A stretch of DNA of 64,000 nt from CBDAPX01 sp965198725 (GTDB taxonomy: Bacteria; Pseudomonadota; Alphaproteobacteria; Rhodobacterales; Rhodobacteraceae): positions 1,860,001 through 1,924,000 of the forward strand of contig CBDAPX010000001.1 of NCBI GenBank assembly GCA_965198725.1, written 5' to 3'. Shown one piece after another: positions 33,094-42,307 of the stretch. Each line of letters starts with the position of its first letter. Positions within the stretch are counted from its first letter, which is position 1. Under the pieces are notes generated by a model. That model was not told the DNA's origin. It worked only from the letters and a program-made list of their open reading frames with translations, and did not search any database. The position numbers were made by a program, and so were the translations under genes.

Positions 33094-34392
33094 CTAGACC
33101 GGAGCGAGCTGAGGGCCGTCTTTGGTAAAGGTAACGCGCAATCCACGGGCGATATCATCGGCAAATTGTTCGGCAATCGTGCGCAGGGCATCGGCCCGGC
33201 CGCGGGCGGCAAACCGGCTGAGCGATGTGACGCGGGCCGAATTGTCAAAGCCTTCGGCGGCGTGGGCCCAGATCAGCGGATGAACCTCAGTCAGGTGATC
33301 CTTGATCAACCATCTGGCGCAGTCGGCGATTTGCGTACGCACGAAATCAGCCTCGTCGCTTTCGCCATATCCTTTGACCATCGCGATGGCGCAATATGCA
33401 GTCAGCATATTAATCATTGGCTGATCGGGTCGCCGCATAGCGATGTCGCGCAGTCCGTCGATGAAAAAATTCACGTCAACCAATTGGCAGGCACGGGGAT
33501 CGGCGGCGATCGCATCGAATTGCACCCGGGCATAAGCGCCTGCGCCCCAATCCTGTTGCGTTCTGCTGGCCGTCCGTCGCGCTTCCAGTTCCAGACGATC
33601 GTAAGAACCGAACCAACGGGGCAACAGGTAATTGCCCAAAATGCGCATATGGCGATAATTCGTCGGGTCCAGATCAATCAAACGCTCATAAACGTCTGAG
33701 AGTGTCTGGAAAGCCTCCGGTCTCGCAATCAAAATGCCGGCACGGGTGGCACTCGCCAAAGGGCTGTTATCAACGAACTCTGCCGGCAATCCGCAGATCA
33801 ACTCGTCGGCTCGATCCATATGTGCGCCAAATGCTTCGCGATTTCGGCGCGGTACAGTTGCGTCAAAGCTTGTGCCGCGCCAAGCCCAAGCGATGTCGAC
33901 ATGAGTTTGCGCGACCAGAGTTGTCATGATTGGATCCGTTTTCAGATCCTGATTGATCTCTTCCAGTGCGGAAATACCATCCAGCAACGGGGCATCATTG
34001 TCGGGTTGCCCGTCGATCAACGCATGCTCAGCCGCATGCACAATATCGGCGCGGGCCCCAAACGCCAAAAGATCAGAAATGGGCATCCCGCCCGGCGTTT
34101 TTGATCGTTCCGTGTCTGCATCCAACAGCAAGTCGGTCAGCTCTTCCCAACGATCCTGTCGCGCGAGGAATTGCCCCATATCGCGCATCGTACGCCGCGC
34201 CACTTCCTCGGGCCCGGTTTCGCAAACCGCAATATGCAGCCGGTCTTCGAGGCATGGCGCGACTGTTTTGGGGGCTTGAACAGCGCCCGAGCTTTTGTCT
34301 GAAACAGATCCAGAAATCGTAGCGGCGCGGGCCGCAAGTTTCCGGATCGGTCGGAGCTCGCTCCAAAACCGTTTTAAATTGCTTTTTTGCAT
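33094..34392 (-). CDS. Hypothetical protein, about 432 residues
   Basis: I do not recognise this gene. It encodes a mostly helical soluble protein with no signal peptide or membrane segment. Helix-rich repeats with Trp/Tyr/Arg (for example DVYERLIDLDPTNYRHMRILGNYLLP and RRPDQPMINMLTAYCAIAM) suggest an alpha-alpha repeat fold of TPR or HEAT type, which is inference. I placed the start at the ATG at 34392; an in-frame TTG lies at 34428, and neither has a good ribosome site. It lies between gatB and a small membrane protein on the same strand. Confidence 0.65.
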   Translation of the reverse strand: MQKSNLKRFWSELRPIRKLAARAATISGSVSDKSSGAVQAPKTVAPCLEDRLHIAVCETGPEEVARRTMRDMGQFLARQDRWEELTDLLLDADTERSKTPGGMPISDLLAFGARADIVHAAEHALIDGQPDNDAPLLDGISALEEINQDLKTDPIMTTLVAQTHVDIAWAWRGTSFDATVPRRNREAFGAHMDRADELICGLPAEFVDNSPLASATRAGILIARPEAFQTLSDVYERLIDLDPTNYRHMRILGNYLLPRWFGSYDRLELEARRTASRTQQDWGAGAYARVQFDAIAADPRACQLVDVNFFIDGLRDIAMRRPDQPMINMLTAYCAIAMVKGYGESDEADFVRTQIADCARWLIKDHLTEVHPLIWAHAAEGFDNSARVTSLSRFAARGRADALRTIAEQFADDIARGLRVTFTKDGPQLAPV

Positions 34393-34539
34393 TTTTGCCG
34401 TGCCGCATGTTCGAAATCTTGCATTCAAAATCGCGGTGCAATCTGGCGCAAAAAAGGCGGTGGGATGAAGTTTAACGGGTATTATTACGGTCCGGCAGGC
34501 GCGGAGCCATGACAGGGCGCTAGTTTCGCCTGATTTGCC

Positions 34540-34998
34540 TCAAAATATCCGGAAATGCTGACTGCGAACGGAAATGCCCAACGCGGCCAACGCCTCTTCC
34601 AAACGGCGGTCCGAAGGCACGGATTCGTATGGTAGCCGTATCTGTCGGCCGGTTTTTAAGACAACAGAGACCCGGATCGACAAATCGAGGCGGGTATCAA
34701 AGCGCACGTAATCCACTTCGTCCCACTCAACCGACGCAGTGCGCTTTCCGGAAAACCACGATATGCCAGAGGCGTTCGCATCGACACCGGCTTGTGGGTT
34801 CTTGATCAGGTCATAGAGCGCGGGAAGAGTGGGCAGGGCCAGCCAGGCCATCAACCACCAGACTGCGTTGACCACGATGATCAACGCAAGCAAAATGAAA
34901 TAGATGCAGATCAGCACGACAGCCGTGCGATAGTTGCGCCCGGAGCGTCGAAAGCTGAAAGGCTCTGCATCGATTGGCGTGTTTGAGGTTTCGGTCAT
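34540..34998 (-). CDS. Small membrane protein with PH-like cytosolic domain
   Basis: The 152-residue protein has two adjacent hydrophobic segments (about 26-47 and 50-65) forming a hairpin anchor. A cytosolic domain follows, whose strands (GISWFSGKRTASVEWDEVDYVRF and VVLKTGRQIRLPY) resemble bacterial PH (bPH-like) domains. The ATG at 34998, with a purine-rich AAGGGCGGGA upstream, was preferred to one at 35034. It sits 57 bases behind pepN on the same strand and may share its transcript. No function is established. Confidence 0.7.
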   Translation of the reverse strand: MTETSNTPIDAEPFSFRRSGRNYRTAVVLICIYFILLALIIVVNAVWWLMAWLALPTLPALYDLIKNPQAGVDANASGISWFSGKRTASVEWDEVDYVRFDTRLDLSIRVSVVLKTGRQIRLPYESVPSDRRLEEALAALGISVRSQHFRIF

Positions 34999-35055
34999 AT
35001 CCCGCCCTTTTCGCTCAGATGCACGCTCATCCATTGGGCGCGCCTGAGCATCACT

Positions 35056-37608
35056 TTACGCATCCAGAATGCGGGTGATCATTTCAGTCGTGTCGCGTGA
35101 CAATGCGGGGGTGTCCGCAATTCTGCGCAGCTGCGCTTCGATCAGGGTTTGCCGGTCTGCATCATAGCGGCGCCAGGTCTGGAACGCGCTGCACATGCGG
35201 GCGGTGGTTTGCGGGTTTACCGGGTCAAGCGTGATCAGCCAATCGGCCAGCAGGGCGTAACCAGCGCCGTCTTTGGCATGAAACCCAGCGTGGTTCATGA
35301 CAAAACCACCAATCGTCGCCCGGAACCGATTGGGGTTTTTCCAGTTGAAATCGGTGTGCTTAGTCAGCGCCTCGGTCACCGCAGCCGCCGTTTCCGGAGC
35401 AGCGAGACTTGATTGCAGGGCGAACCATTTGTCGATGACAAGCCGGTCATGCTGCCACTGGTCGTAAAAGGCGGCCAATTGTTCGGCGCCGTGTCCGGCA
35501 TGAAGCAGGTGCGACAAAGCCGAAAGCTGCAACGTCATGTTATCGGCCCGCGCATATTGCGCCGACGCCTGTGTGCCGCCGTCCAGTCGCGTGATCAGGC
35601 CCAGAACTGCGCCAGCTAGCGCGCGTTTGCCCGATTGCTCTGCATCTGGTTGATAGGCGTCATCGATTTGCATTTCGGCAAAGATGCGTGGCGTGACGTC
35701 CTGGCAATTTTGCGCCATCGCCTGTGCCAGTGTTTCACGGGCGGTCCAGATCGCGTCCGGGTCAGGTGTGGTGCCCGCTTCATGCAATGCCCCGGCCAGT
35801 TCCGATTGTGACGGCAGGCCCAGCATCAGCGCGCGATAGGCCGGGTCGAGCGTGTCGTCGCGCAAAACAGCCAGCATGCCATCAAGGTAATCCTGATCAG
35901 GCGCTACGCCGTCTGTCGCCATAGTCAACAGCGACGCGCGTGCCATCATGCGGCCCGCTTCCCACCGGTTAAACGGGTCGGTGTCATGGGCCAGCAAAAA
36001 CGCGCGTTCCCCGGCAGGTGGCTCACGATCCAAAATCACCGGGGCCGAAAAGCCGCGCAAAATGGATGGTACGGGTTTCGCGGTCAGGCCCTCGAAAGCG
36101 AAACTTTGCGTGGCTTCGGTGAGTTCCAGAACCTGCGTCGCGCGCGCCTCTGTCCCGTCGCTGGCCAAAAGCCCCACAGCCACCGGGATCACCTGTGGCA
36201 GCGGATCGGGCGTTGCCGCACTTGGCTTGATCATTTGCGTGAATGTCAGCGTATAGGTGCCGTCCGCAAAATCCTCGGCCACCGAGACGCGCGGTGTGCC
36301 TGCTTGTGCATACCAGCGTTTGAACTGGCTCAGGTCCCGCCCTGTGCTGTCCTCAAAAACCTGCAACCAGTCCTCAATCGTGCACGCTTGACCATCATGC
36401 CGGTCGAAATAGAGCGTCAACGCCTTGGCATAGGCATCATCCCCGACCAGCGTTTTCAGCATGCCGATCACCTCGGCACCCTTTTCATACACGGTCGCGG
36501 TGTAAAAATTGTTGATCTCCTGAAAGCTTTCGGGCCGCACAGGGTGGGCAAGGGGACCGTTATCTTCAGGAAACTGGCGGGCGCGCAGATCAATGGCATC
36601 GCTGATGCGTTTCACCGGGGCGCTGCGCAGATCGGACGTGAATTGGCTGTCGCGAAAAACGGTCAGCCCTTCTTTCAGGCACAGCTGAAACCAATCGCGG
36701 CAGGTGATGCGGTTGCCGGTCCAGTTGTGGAAATACTCATGGGCAATGATCGCCTCAATCCGTTCGAAATTCATGTCGGTCGAGGTGTCAGGGCTGGCCA
36801 GAACGGCAGAGGAGTTGAAGATGTTCAGCCCCTTGTTTTCCATCGCGCCCATGTTGAAGTCGTCAACGGCCACGATGTTGAAGATGTCGAGGTCATATTC
36901 GCGGCCATACACCTCTTCATCCCACGTCATGGACTTTTTCAGCGCCTCCATCCCAAAGGCACATTTGTGCTCGTCCCCGGGGCGGACCCACAGGTTCAGA
37001 TCCACGTTCCGGCCGGACATGGTGGAGAACTGGTCGGCATGGGTGACTAATTCGCCGGCGACCAATGCAAAAAGATAGGCCGGTTTGGGCCATGGATCAT
37101 GCCATTCGGCCCAGCCATCCCCGGCAATGATGGGGTTCCCGTTAGATAAAAGGACCGGCAGGTCACCCTCTATGCGCACCGTAAAGACGCTCATCACGTC
37201 CGGGCGGTCCGGGTAATAGGTGATCTTGCGAAACCCTTCGGCCTCGCATTGGGTGCAATACATGCCGTTTGACATGTAAAGCCCTTCCAGGGCGGTGTTG
37301 TTGGCCGGATCAATCTCAACCTCGGCCTCCCACGTAAATGCAGCAGCCGGAACGGCACAATGCAATCCGGTGTCCGACAATGTTGGCTCGACCGGCACAC
37401 CATCAATTGCCGCGCCGATCAGGGTGAGGTTTTCACCGTGCAAAAAGAAGTCTTGCGACGGCGCATCTGGGTTAGGGGCGAACCGAACGCGGCTTTTGAC
37501 GCGGGTGCTGTTGGCGGCCAACTCAAAGGTCAGGTGGACCTCTTCGACGGTCCAGCCAAACGGCGTGTAGTCTTTGAGATAGATGGTCTGGGGGCTTGCA
37601 TCGCGCAT
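35056..37608 (-). CDS. pepN: Aminopeptidase N (M1 family)
   Basis: PepN is a zinc aminopeptidase of the M1 family that degrades cytosolic peptides. The 850-residue protein has the exopeptidase motif GAMEN (about 253-257) and the zinc site HEYFHNWTGNRITCRDWFQLCLKEGLT (HExxH-18-E, about 288-311), close to their positions in the E. coli enzyme. Three further domains follow, ending with the PepN-type helical C-terminus. The frame is open from 37695, but the ATG at 37608 matches the family start (DYTPFGWTVEEV). Confidence 0.96.
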   Translation of the reverse strand: MRDASPQTIYLKDYTPFGWTVEEVHLTFELAANSTRVKSRVRFAPNPDAPSQDFFLHGENLTLIGAAIDGVPVEPTLSDTGLHCAVPAAAFTWEAEVEIDPANNTALEGLYMSNGMYCTQCEAEGFRKITYYPDRPDVMSVFTVRIEGDLPVLLSNGNPIIAGDGWAEWHDPWPKPAYLFALVAGELVTHADQFSTMSGRNVDLNLWVRPGDEHKCAFGMEALKKSMTWDEEVYGREYDLDIFNIVAVDDFNMGAMENKGLNIFNSSAVLASPDTSTDMNFERIEAIIAHEYFHNWTGNRITCRDWFQLCLKEGLTVFRDSQFTSDLRSAPVKRISDAIDLRARQFPEDNGPLAHPVRPESFQEINNFYTATVYEKGAEVIGMLKTLVGDDAYAKALTLYFDRHDGQACTIEDWLQVFEDSTGRDLSQFKRWYAQAGTPRVSVAEDFADGTYTLTFTQMIKPSAATPDPLPQVIPVAVGLLASDGTEARATQVLELTEATQSFAFEGLTAKPVPSILRGFSAPVILDREPPAGERAFLLAHDTDPFNRWEAGRMMARASLLTMATDGVAPDQDYLDGMLAVLRDDTLDPAYRALMLGLPSQSELAGALHEAGTTPDPDAIWTARETLAQAMAQNCQDVTPRIFAEMQIDDAYQPDAEQSGKRALAGAVLGLITRLDGGTQASAQYARADNMTLQLSALSHLLHAGHGAEQLAAFYDQWQHDRLVIDKWFALQSSLAAPETAAAVTEALTKHTDFNWKNPNRFRATIGGFVMNHAGFHAKDGAGYALLADWLITLDPVNPQTTARMCSAFQTWRRYDADRQTLIEAQLRRIADTPALSRDTTEMITRILDA

Positions 37609-37730
37609 CGGTCGGGCCTTTGCCTGTTGTCTTTTGGCGAAGTTAGATTGCCACCCTGTCCACTGCAAGGACGCGCGGGATGGTTTTGTGATCAAACGGA
37701 TGCGGACTTGGTTCCGACATCGGGCAATCT

Positions 37731-39242
37731 ATGTCGGCGTGTATGGTGCAACTGGTTTGGTTCAAACGGGATTTGCGGGTGTCGGATCACCCGGCTTTGG
37801 CGCAAGCGGCCGCATTGGGGCCGGTGCTGCCGCTCTTTGTTTTTGAACCGGACTACTGGGCGCAACCGGATGTCTCTGGTCGTCAGTTTGCGTTTTTGAG
37901 CGAATGCGTGGTGTCATTGGCAGAGGACCTTGCCCGGATCGGGCTGACCCTGTGCATACGGGTCGGCCCAATGGTTCAGGTTCTGAGCGATCTTAGGGCC
38001 GAAACGGGTTTTGTTGCCATGCACAGCCATGAGGAAACCGGGAATGCGTGGACCTTTGCGCGGGACCGGGATGTGGCGGCGTGGTGCCAAAGTGAAGGGG
38101 TCATTTGGCAAGAGCGGGCACAATCCGGCGTGGTGCGCAGGCTGAATGGTCGGGATGGCTGGGCCGCGCGGCGCAACGGTTATCTGCGTCAACTTAATGC
38201 GGATGTGCCAGAACAGGTCGACGGACCGGTTTTGTCGTCTGACCCAATCCCTCGGTTGCTGCCAGTTGGTCTGTGCCCGCAGCGTCAAAGGGGCGGGCGC
38301 GCTGACGCTCTGGAAAGGCTCGACAGTTTCCTGCGCGTGCGCGGCCAAACCTATCGCAGCGCGATGTCCAACCCGATCGCGGGAGAGACCGCATGTTCAA
38401 GGCTATCACCCTATCTGGCGCTGGGCGTTTTGTCGGGGCGCGAGGCGGCACAGGCAGGGGCCGCGCGGCAGCGCGAGATTAAAGGCACGCGTGTCGGGTG
38501 GTCCGGGTCATTGAAGAGCTTTCAGGCCCGGCTCGCCTGGCGGGATCACTTTATGCAAAAGCTGGAGGATGAACCGGCCCTCGAACATCGATGTCTGCAC
38601 CCGGCCTATCAAGGGTTACGCGGCGACGATGCCGTCCGTCGGCTGGCATGGGAACAAGGCGAAACCGGCTTGCCCTTTGTGGACGCCGGTATGCGGTATT
38701 TGAACGCCACGGGATGGCTCAATTTCCGGATGCCGTCAATGTTGATGGCGGTGGCGTCTTATCACCTTTGGCTGGATTGGCGGCACACAGGGCTGCATCT
38801 GGCGCGGCAATTCACTGACTATGAACCGGGCATTCATTGGCCACAGGTTCAAATGCAATCGGGCACGACAGGAATGAACACGATCCGCATCTATAATCCT
38901 GTCAAACAGGGAGCGGATCAGGACCCGACCGGTGTTTTTACGCGTCGCTGGGTTCCAGAGCTTGCGCCCGTGCCCGACAAGTATCTCCAGGAACCTTGGA
39001 AATGGGAAGAGGCGGGCGCGTTGGCCTATCCGCCGCCCATCGTGAACGTCACCGAAGCCGCCCGCGCCGCACGCGAGGCGGTTTGGGCGGTCAGACGTGG
39101 CGGCGCTTTTGGCGACAAGGCTGCGCAAATCGTCGAAAAACATGCGAGCCGCAAGGACAGCGAAGGTCATTTCGTCAACGACCGTGCCCCGCGACGCCCC
39201 AAGCCGTCGCAGGACCCGCGCCAGATCGGGTTTGATTTCTGA
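37731..39242 (+). CDS. Cryptochrome/deoxyribodipyrimidine photolyase family protein
   Basis: The 503-residue flavoprotein has an N-terminal Rossmann photolyase domain (QLVWFKRDLRVSDHPAL) and a C-terminal FAD-binding domain. Visible motifs include SRLSPYLALGVLSGREA, WRDHFMQKL, GWLNFRMPSMLMAVASYHLWLDWR and WPQVQMQSGTTGMNTIRIYNP. These fit the FAD-binding photolyase group rather than FeBABCP/CryB, since I see no four-Cys iron-sulfur set. It should repair UV lesions or sense light; which of the two cannot be told. It is divergent from pepN and overlaps a DUF2256 gene by one base. Confidence 0.92.
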   Translation: MSACMVQLVWFKRDLRVSDHPALAQAAALGPVLPLFVFEPDYWAQPDVSGRQFAFLSECVVSLAEDLARIGLTLCIRVGPMVQVLSDLRAETGFVAMHSHEETGNAWTFARDRDVAAWCQSEGVIWQERAQSGVVRRLNGRDGWAARRNGYLRQLNADVPEQVDGPVLSSDPIPRLLPVGLCPQRQRGGRADALERLDSFLRVRGQTYRSAMSNPIAGETACSRLSPYLALGVLSGREAAQAGAARQREIKGTRVGWSGSLKSFQARLAWRDHFMQKLEDEPALEHRCLHPAYQGLRGDDAVRRLAWEQGETGLPFVDAGMRYLNATGWLNFRMPSMLMAVASYHLWLDWRHTGLHLARQFTDYEPGIHWPQVQMQSGTTGMNTIRIYNPVKQGADQDPTGVFTRRWVPELAPVPDKYLQEPWKWEEAGALAYPPPIVNVTEAARAAREAVWAVRRGGAFGDKAAQIVEKHASRKDSEGHFVNDRAPRRPKPSQDPRQIGFDF

Positions 39243-39391
39243 TGCCGAAAATGCGCCGCAAAGGGGACTTGCCCCAGAAAATCTGCGAAACCTGCGGACG
39301 CCCCTTTGCGTGGCGGCGCAAATGGGCCAAGGTTTGGGACGAGGTCCGCTATTGCAGCGACCGATGCCGCCGGACGCGGCAGAAATCCTGA
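39242..39391 (+). CDS. DUF2256 family small zinc-binding protein
   Basis: This 49-residue gene is below usual ORF length cut-offs. It starts at an ATG whose A is the last base of the photolyase stop codon. It carries two cysteine pairs, CETC (about 15-18) and CSDRC (about 38-42), in a basic Trp-containing sequence, matching the DUF2256 pattern (PQKICETCGRPFAWRRKW). DUF2256 genes very often accompany photolyases; a supporting role in DNA binding or repair is inference. Confidence 0.88.
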   Translation: MPKMRRKGDLPQKICETCGRPFAWRRKWAKVWDEVRYCSDRCRRTRQKS

Positions 39392-39498
39392 AAATCACAT
39401 CCCATTGCCAAAATTGGTAATATTTTTTGACCAACTTGTTGCCTATCGGAAACTTGTGTTCTAATTGGGGGTGCGAAGACCGCAAGGAGGAGACGGCG

Positions 39499-41640
39499 AT
39501 GACCGACCGCACAGAAGCCTTTGGGCTGCAGATTGCCACCGAACTGGCAGAGTTCATCGAGGGCAACGCGTTGCCCGGCACGGGCGTGACGGCGGATGCG
39601 TTTTGGTCCGGTCTTTCCAAACTGGTTCACGAGCTTGGGCCCGAGAACAAGGCGCTTTTGGCCAAGCGGGATGATATTCAGGAACAAATCGATGCGTGGC
39701 ATATCGAACGCCGTGGGCTTCCGCATAGCCATATCGAGTATCGTAATTTCCTCGAAGAGATCGGATATCTGCTTCCGGAAGGACCAGATTTTGCGATCGA
39801 AACGGCCAACATCGATCCCGAGATCGCCTCTGTCCCCGGGCCGCAGCTGGTCGTGCCGATTACCAATGCGCGCTATGCGCTGAACGCGGCCAATGCACGG
39901 TGGGGCTCTCTTTATGACTGTCTTTACGGGACGGATGCAATGGGTAGCCCGGCGCCTGCCGGTGGCTATGAAAAGGGGCGCGGGGCGCGTGTTGTGGCCC
40001 GGGCCCGCGTGTTCCTTGACGAAGCATTCCCAATAAAAGGGGCCAGCCACGCGGATGTGCGTCGGTATTATGTCCATGACGGCGCGTTGTTGATCGATGA
40101 CTTGCCGCTGGTGGACCCGTCCAAATTCGTTGGCTATAGCGGCAATCCCAAAGCGCCCGAGGCGGTGCTTTTGGTCAATAACGGCCTGCATGTTGAGCTT
40201 GTCTTTGACCGGGCCCACCCGATCGGTGCGCGTGATCAGGCGGGGCTGGCCGACGTCGTCATGGAAAGCGCGGTGTCGGCCATCATGGATTGCGAGGATT
40301 CCGTGGCCTGTGTGGATGCCGAGGACAAGGTGCAGGCCTATGGCAATTGGCTGGGCCTGATGAAAGGCGATCTGGAAGCGGTCCTGGACAAAGGCGGCAA
40401 AACCATCACGCGGCGACTGCATGACGACCGCAGCTATACGGCACCGGACGGGTCGACGGTGACCCTGAAAGGCCGGGCACTTTTGTGGGTGCGCAATGTC
40501 GGCCACCTGATGACCAACCCGGCCGTTTTGGACCGGGACGGCAACGAAGCCTATGAGGGCTTGCTGGACGGGCTGATCACCACGTTGATTACCATGCATG
40601 ACCTGCAGCGCGAGAGCGGTAACTCTCTGCATGGGTCTGTTTACATTGTGAAACCCAAGATGCACGGGCCCGAAGAGGTCGCGTTTACAGTCAAGCTGTT
40701 CGATACGATCGAAGACATCCTGGGCCTGCCGCGCAACACGGTGAAGATCGGCATCATGGATGAAGAGCGCCGCACTTCGGTGAACCTGAAGGAATGTATC
40801 CGCGCCGCAAAGTCACGGGTGGCGTTCATCAATACCGGGTTCCTTGATCGGACCGGAGATGAGATCCACACCTCGATGGAGGCAGGCCCGTTTAGCCGTA
40901 AGGATTTCATCAAGCGAAAGGGATGGATCACGGCCTATGAAGATTTGAACGTGGATGTCGGGCTGGAATGTGGCCTCTCTGGCAAGGCACAGATCGGCAA
41001 GGGCATGTGGGCCATGCCGGATATGATGGGCGCGATGCTGGAACAGAAAATCGGGCATCCGAAGTCCGGCGCCAACTGTGCCTGGGTGCCAAGCCCCACA
41101 GCGGCGACGCTGCATGCGCTGCATTATCACAAGGTGGACGTGTTCGCTGTGCAGGCGAAGTTGAAAGCCGGTGGTCGGCGGGCCCATGTGGACGGGATCC
41201 TCGATATCCCGCTTGCCAGTTTCCAGAAATGGAGCAGCGATCAGGTGATGCGCGAGGTGGAAAACAACGCCCAAGGCATCCTTGGCTATGTCGTGCGTTG
41301 GGTGGATCAGGGCGTCGGGTGTTCCAAGGTACCTGATCTCAACGATGTGGGGTTGATGGAAGACCGGGCCACCTGCCGGATCTCGGCGCAGCATATTGCA
41401 AACTGGCTGCATCACGAGGTGGTCACGGCGCAGGACGTGGTGGCCGCGATGCGCAAGATGGCCGCGGTGGTGGATGAGCAGAATGCAGGCGACCCGGCCT
41501 ATCGGCCTATGGCGCCTGATTACTCTGGCATCGCCTTTCAGGCGGCGTGTGATCTGGTGTTGAAGGGGCGGGTCCAGCCGTCTGGCTATACCGAACCGGT
41601 TCTGCATGCCCGGCGGTTGGAGTTGAAGGCGGCCGGGTAA
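39499..41640 (+). CDS. glcB: Malate synthase G
   Basis: Malate synthase G condenses glyoxylate with acetyl-CoA to malate for growth on two-carbon compounds. The 713-residue protein has the isoform G length. The TIM-barrel motif AIMDCEDSVACVDAEDKV, the KPKMHGPEEVAFTV region, RRTSVNLKECI and the C-terminal DRATCRISAQHIANWLHH are all present. The ATG at 39499 has a strong AGGAGG nine bases upstream; the frame opens at 39427 without one. The GlcG-like gene follows after a repeat-bearing gap. Confidence 0.97.
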   Translation: MTDRTEAFGLQIATELAEFIEGNALPGTGVTADAFWSGLSKLVHELGPENKALLAKRDDIQEQIDAWHIERRGLPHSHIEYRNFLEEIGYLLPEGPDFAIETANIDPEIASVPGPQLVVPITNARYALNAANARWGSLYDCLYGTDAMGSPAPAGGYEKGRGARVVARARVFLDEAFPIKGASHADVRRYYVHDGALLIDDLPLVDPSKFVGYSGNPKAPEAVLLVNNGLHVELVFDRAHPIGARDQAGLADVVMESAVSAIMDCEDSVACVDAEDKVQAYGNWLGLMKGDLEAVLDKGGKTITRRLHDDRSYTAPDGSTVTLKGRALLWVRNVGHLMTNPAVLDRDGNEAYEGLLDGLITTLITMHDLQRESGNSLHGSVYIVKPKMHGPEEVAFTVKLFDTIEDILGLPRNTVKIGIMDEERRTSVNLKECIRAAKSRVAFINTGFLDRTGDEIHTSMEAGPFSRKDFIKRKGWITAYEDLNVDVGLECGLSGKAQIGKGMWAMPDMMGAMLEQKIGHPKSGANCAWVPSPTAATLHALHYHKVDVFAVQAKLKAGGRRAHVDGILDIPLASFQKWSSDQVMREVENNAQGILGYVVRWVDQGVGCSKVPDLNDVGLMEDRATCRISAQHIANWLHHEVVTAQDVVAAMRKMAAVVDEQNAGDPAYRPMAPDYSGIAFQAACDLVLKGRVQPSGYTEPVLHARRLELKAAG

Positions 41641-41712
41641 GGGGGCGTTGCCCCCTCTTGCGCGGGACGCGCAATTCACCCCCAGGGTATTGAGAACAAG
41701 AAAGAAACCAAG
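41641..41712 (+). repeat. GC hairpin plus dispersed 3'-end repeat, copy C
   Basis: GGGGGC-GTT-GCCCCC (41641-41655) directly abuts the glcB stop. It is followed by a CCCCCAGGGTATTGAGAACA then AGAAAGAAACC stretch (41680-41709). The same order, GC stem then this motif, occurs at 58085-58125 in the opposite orientation. Confidence 0.65.
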
Positions 41713-41724
41713 AGGAGTTGGGTC

Positions 41725-42147
41725 ATGATTTCATTGCGTCGTGCGCGGACCATTATTCGCAAAGCCCTGGAAAAGGGGCGGGAGATGGAGCTAAAGCCGC
41801 TGTCGGTGATCGTGTTGGATGCGGGCGGCCATGTTCAGGCGTTCGAGCGGGAAGATGGCGCCGCGCCGGGTCGCTTTGCGATTGCGCATGGCAAAGCCTA
41901 TGGGGCGGTGATGCTCGGGATGGCCGGAACGGCCCAGATGGCGCGGGCCGAGGGCCAGGCCTATTTCATGGCAGCGGTGAATGGTGTCTATGGCGGTCAG
42001 GTCATTCCGGTGCCGGGTGGCGTTCTGGTCCGGGACAAAAAGGGCGCCGTGATCGGGGCTGTTGGTGTGACGGGCGACACGTCTGATAATGATGCAGTTG
42101 CGGCCATGGCTGGGATTGAAGCGGTGGGATTAACCGGAGAAATCTGA
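41725..42147 (+). CDS. GlcG/HbpS family haem-binding-type protein
   Basis: This 140-residue protein has the GlcG/HbpS (formerly DUF336) pattern: VIVLDAGGHVQAFEREDGA in the N-terminal half and a C-terminal PGGVLVRDKKGAVIGAVGVTGDTSDNDAVAAMAGI. Family members bind haem or cofactors such as corrins; GlcG lies in glycolate operons, which fits the neighbouring malate synthase G. An AAGAGGAG ribosome site precedes the ATG. No signal peptide is visible. Confidence 0.9.
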   Translation: MISLRRARTIIRKALEKGREMELKPLSVIVLDAGGHVQAFEREDGAAPGRFAIAHGKAYGAVMLGMAGTAQMARAEGQAYFMAAVNGVYGGQVIPVPGGVLVRDKKGAVIGAVGVTGDTSDNDAVAAMAGIEAVGLTGEI

Positions 42148-42307
42148 CGTCCGGGCTCGGCCAAGGCCTGTCGTTGCGTGGATTGGCGCACAAAATCTGT
42201 GCAAATCTTCACAAGAGCCTGTTCCGTCGCGCAGGGCGTGCGTTGTTGCAGTGTTTCGAACCAAAAGCTACGGTATATCCTGTTCAAACTCACAGGTGCA
42301 TTCAGCC

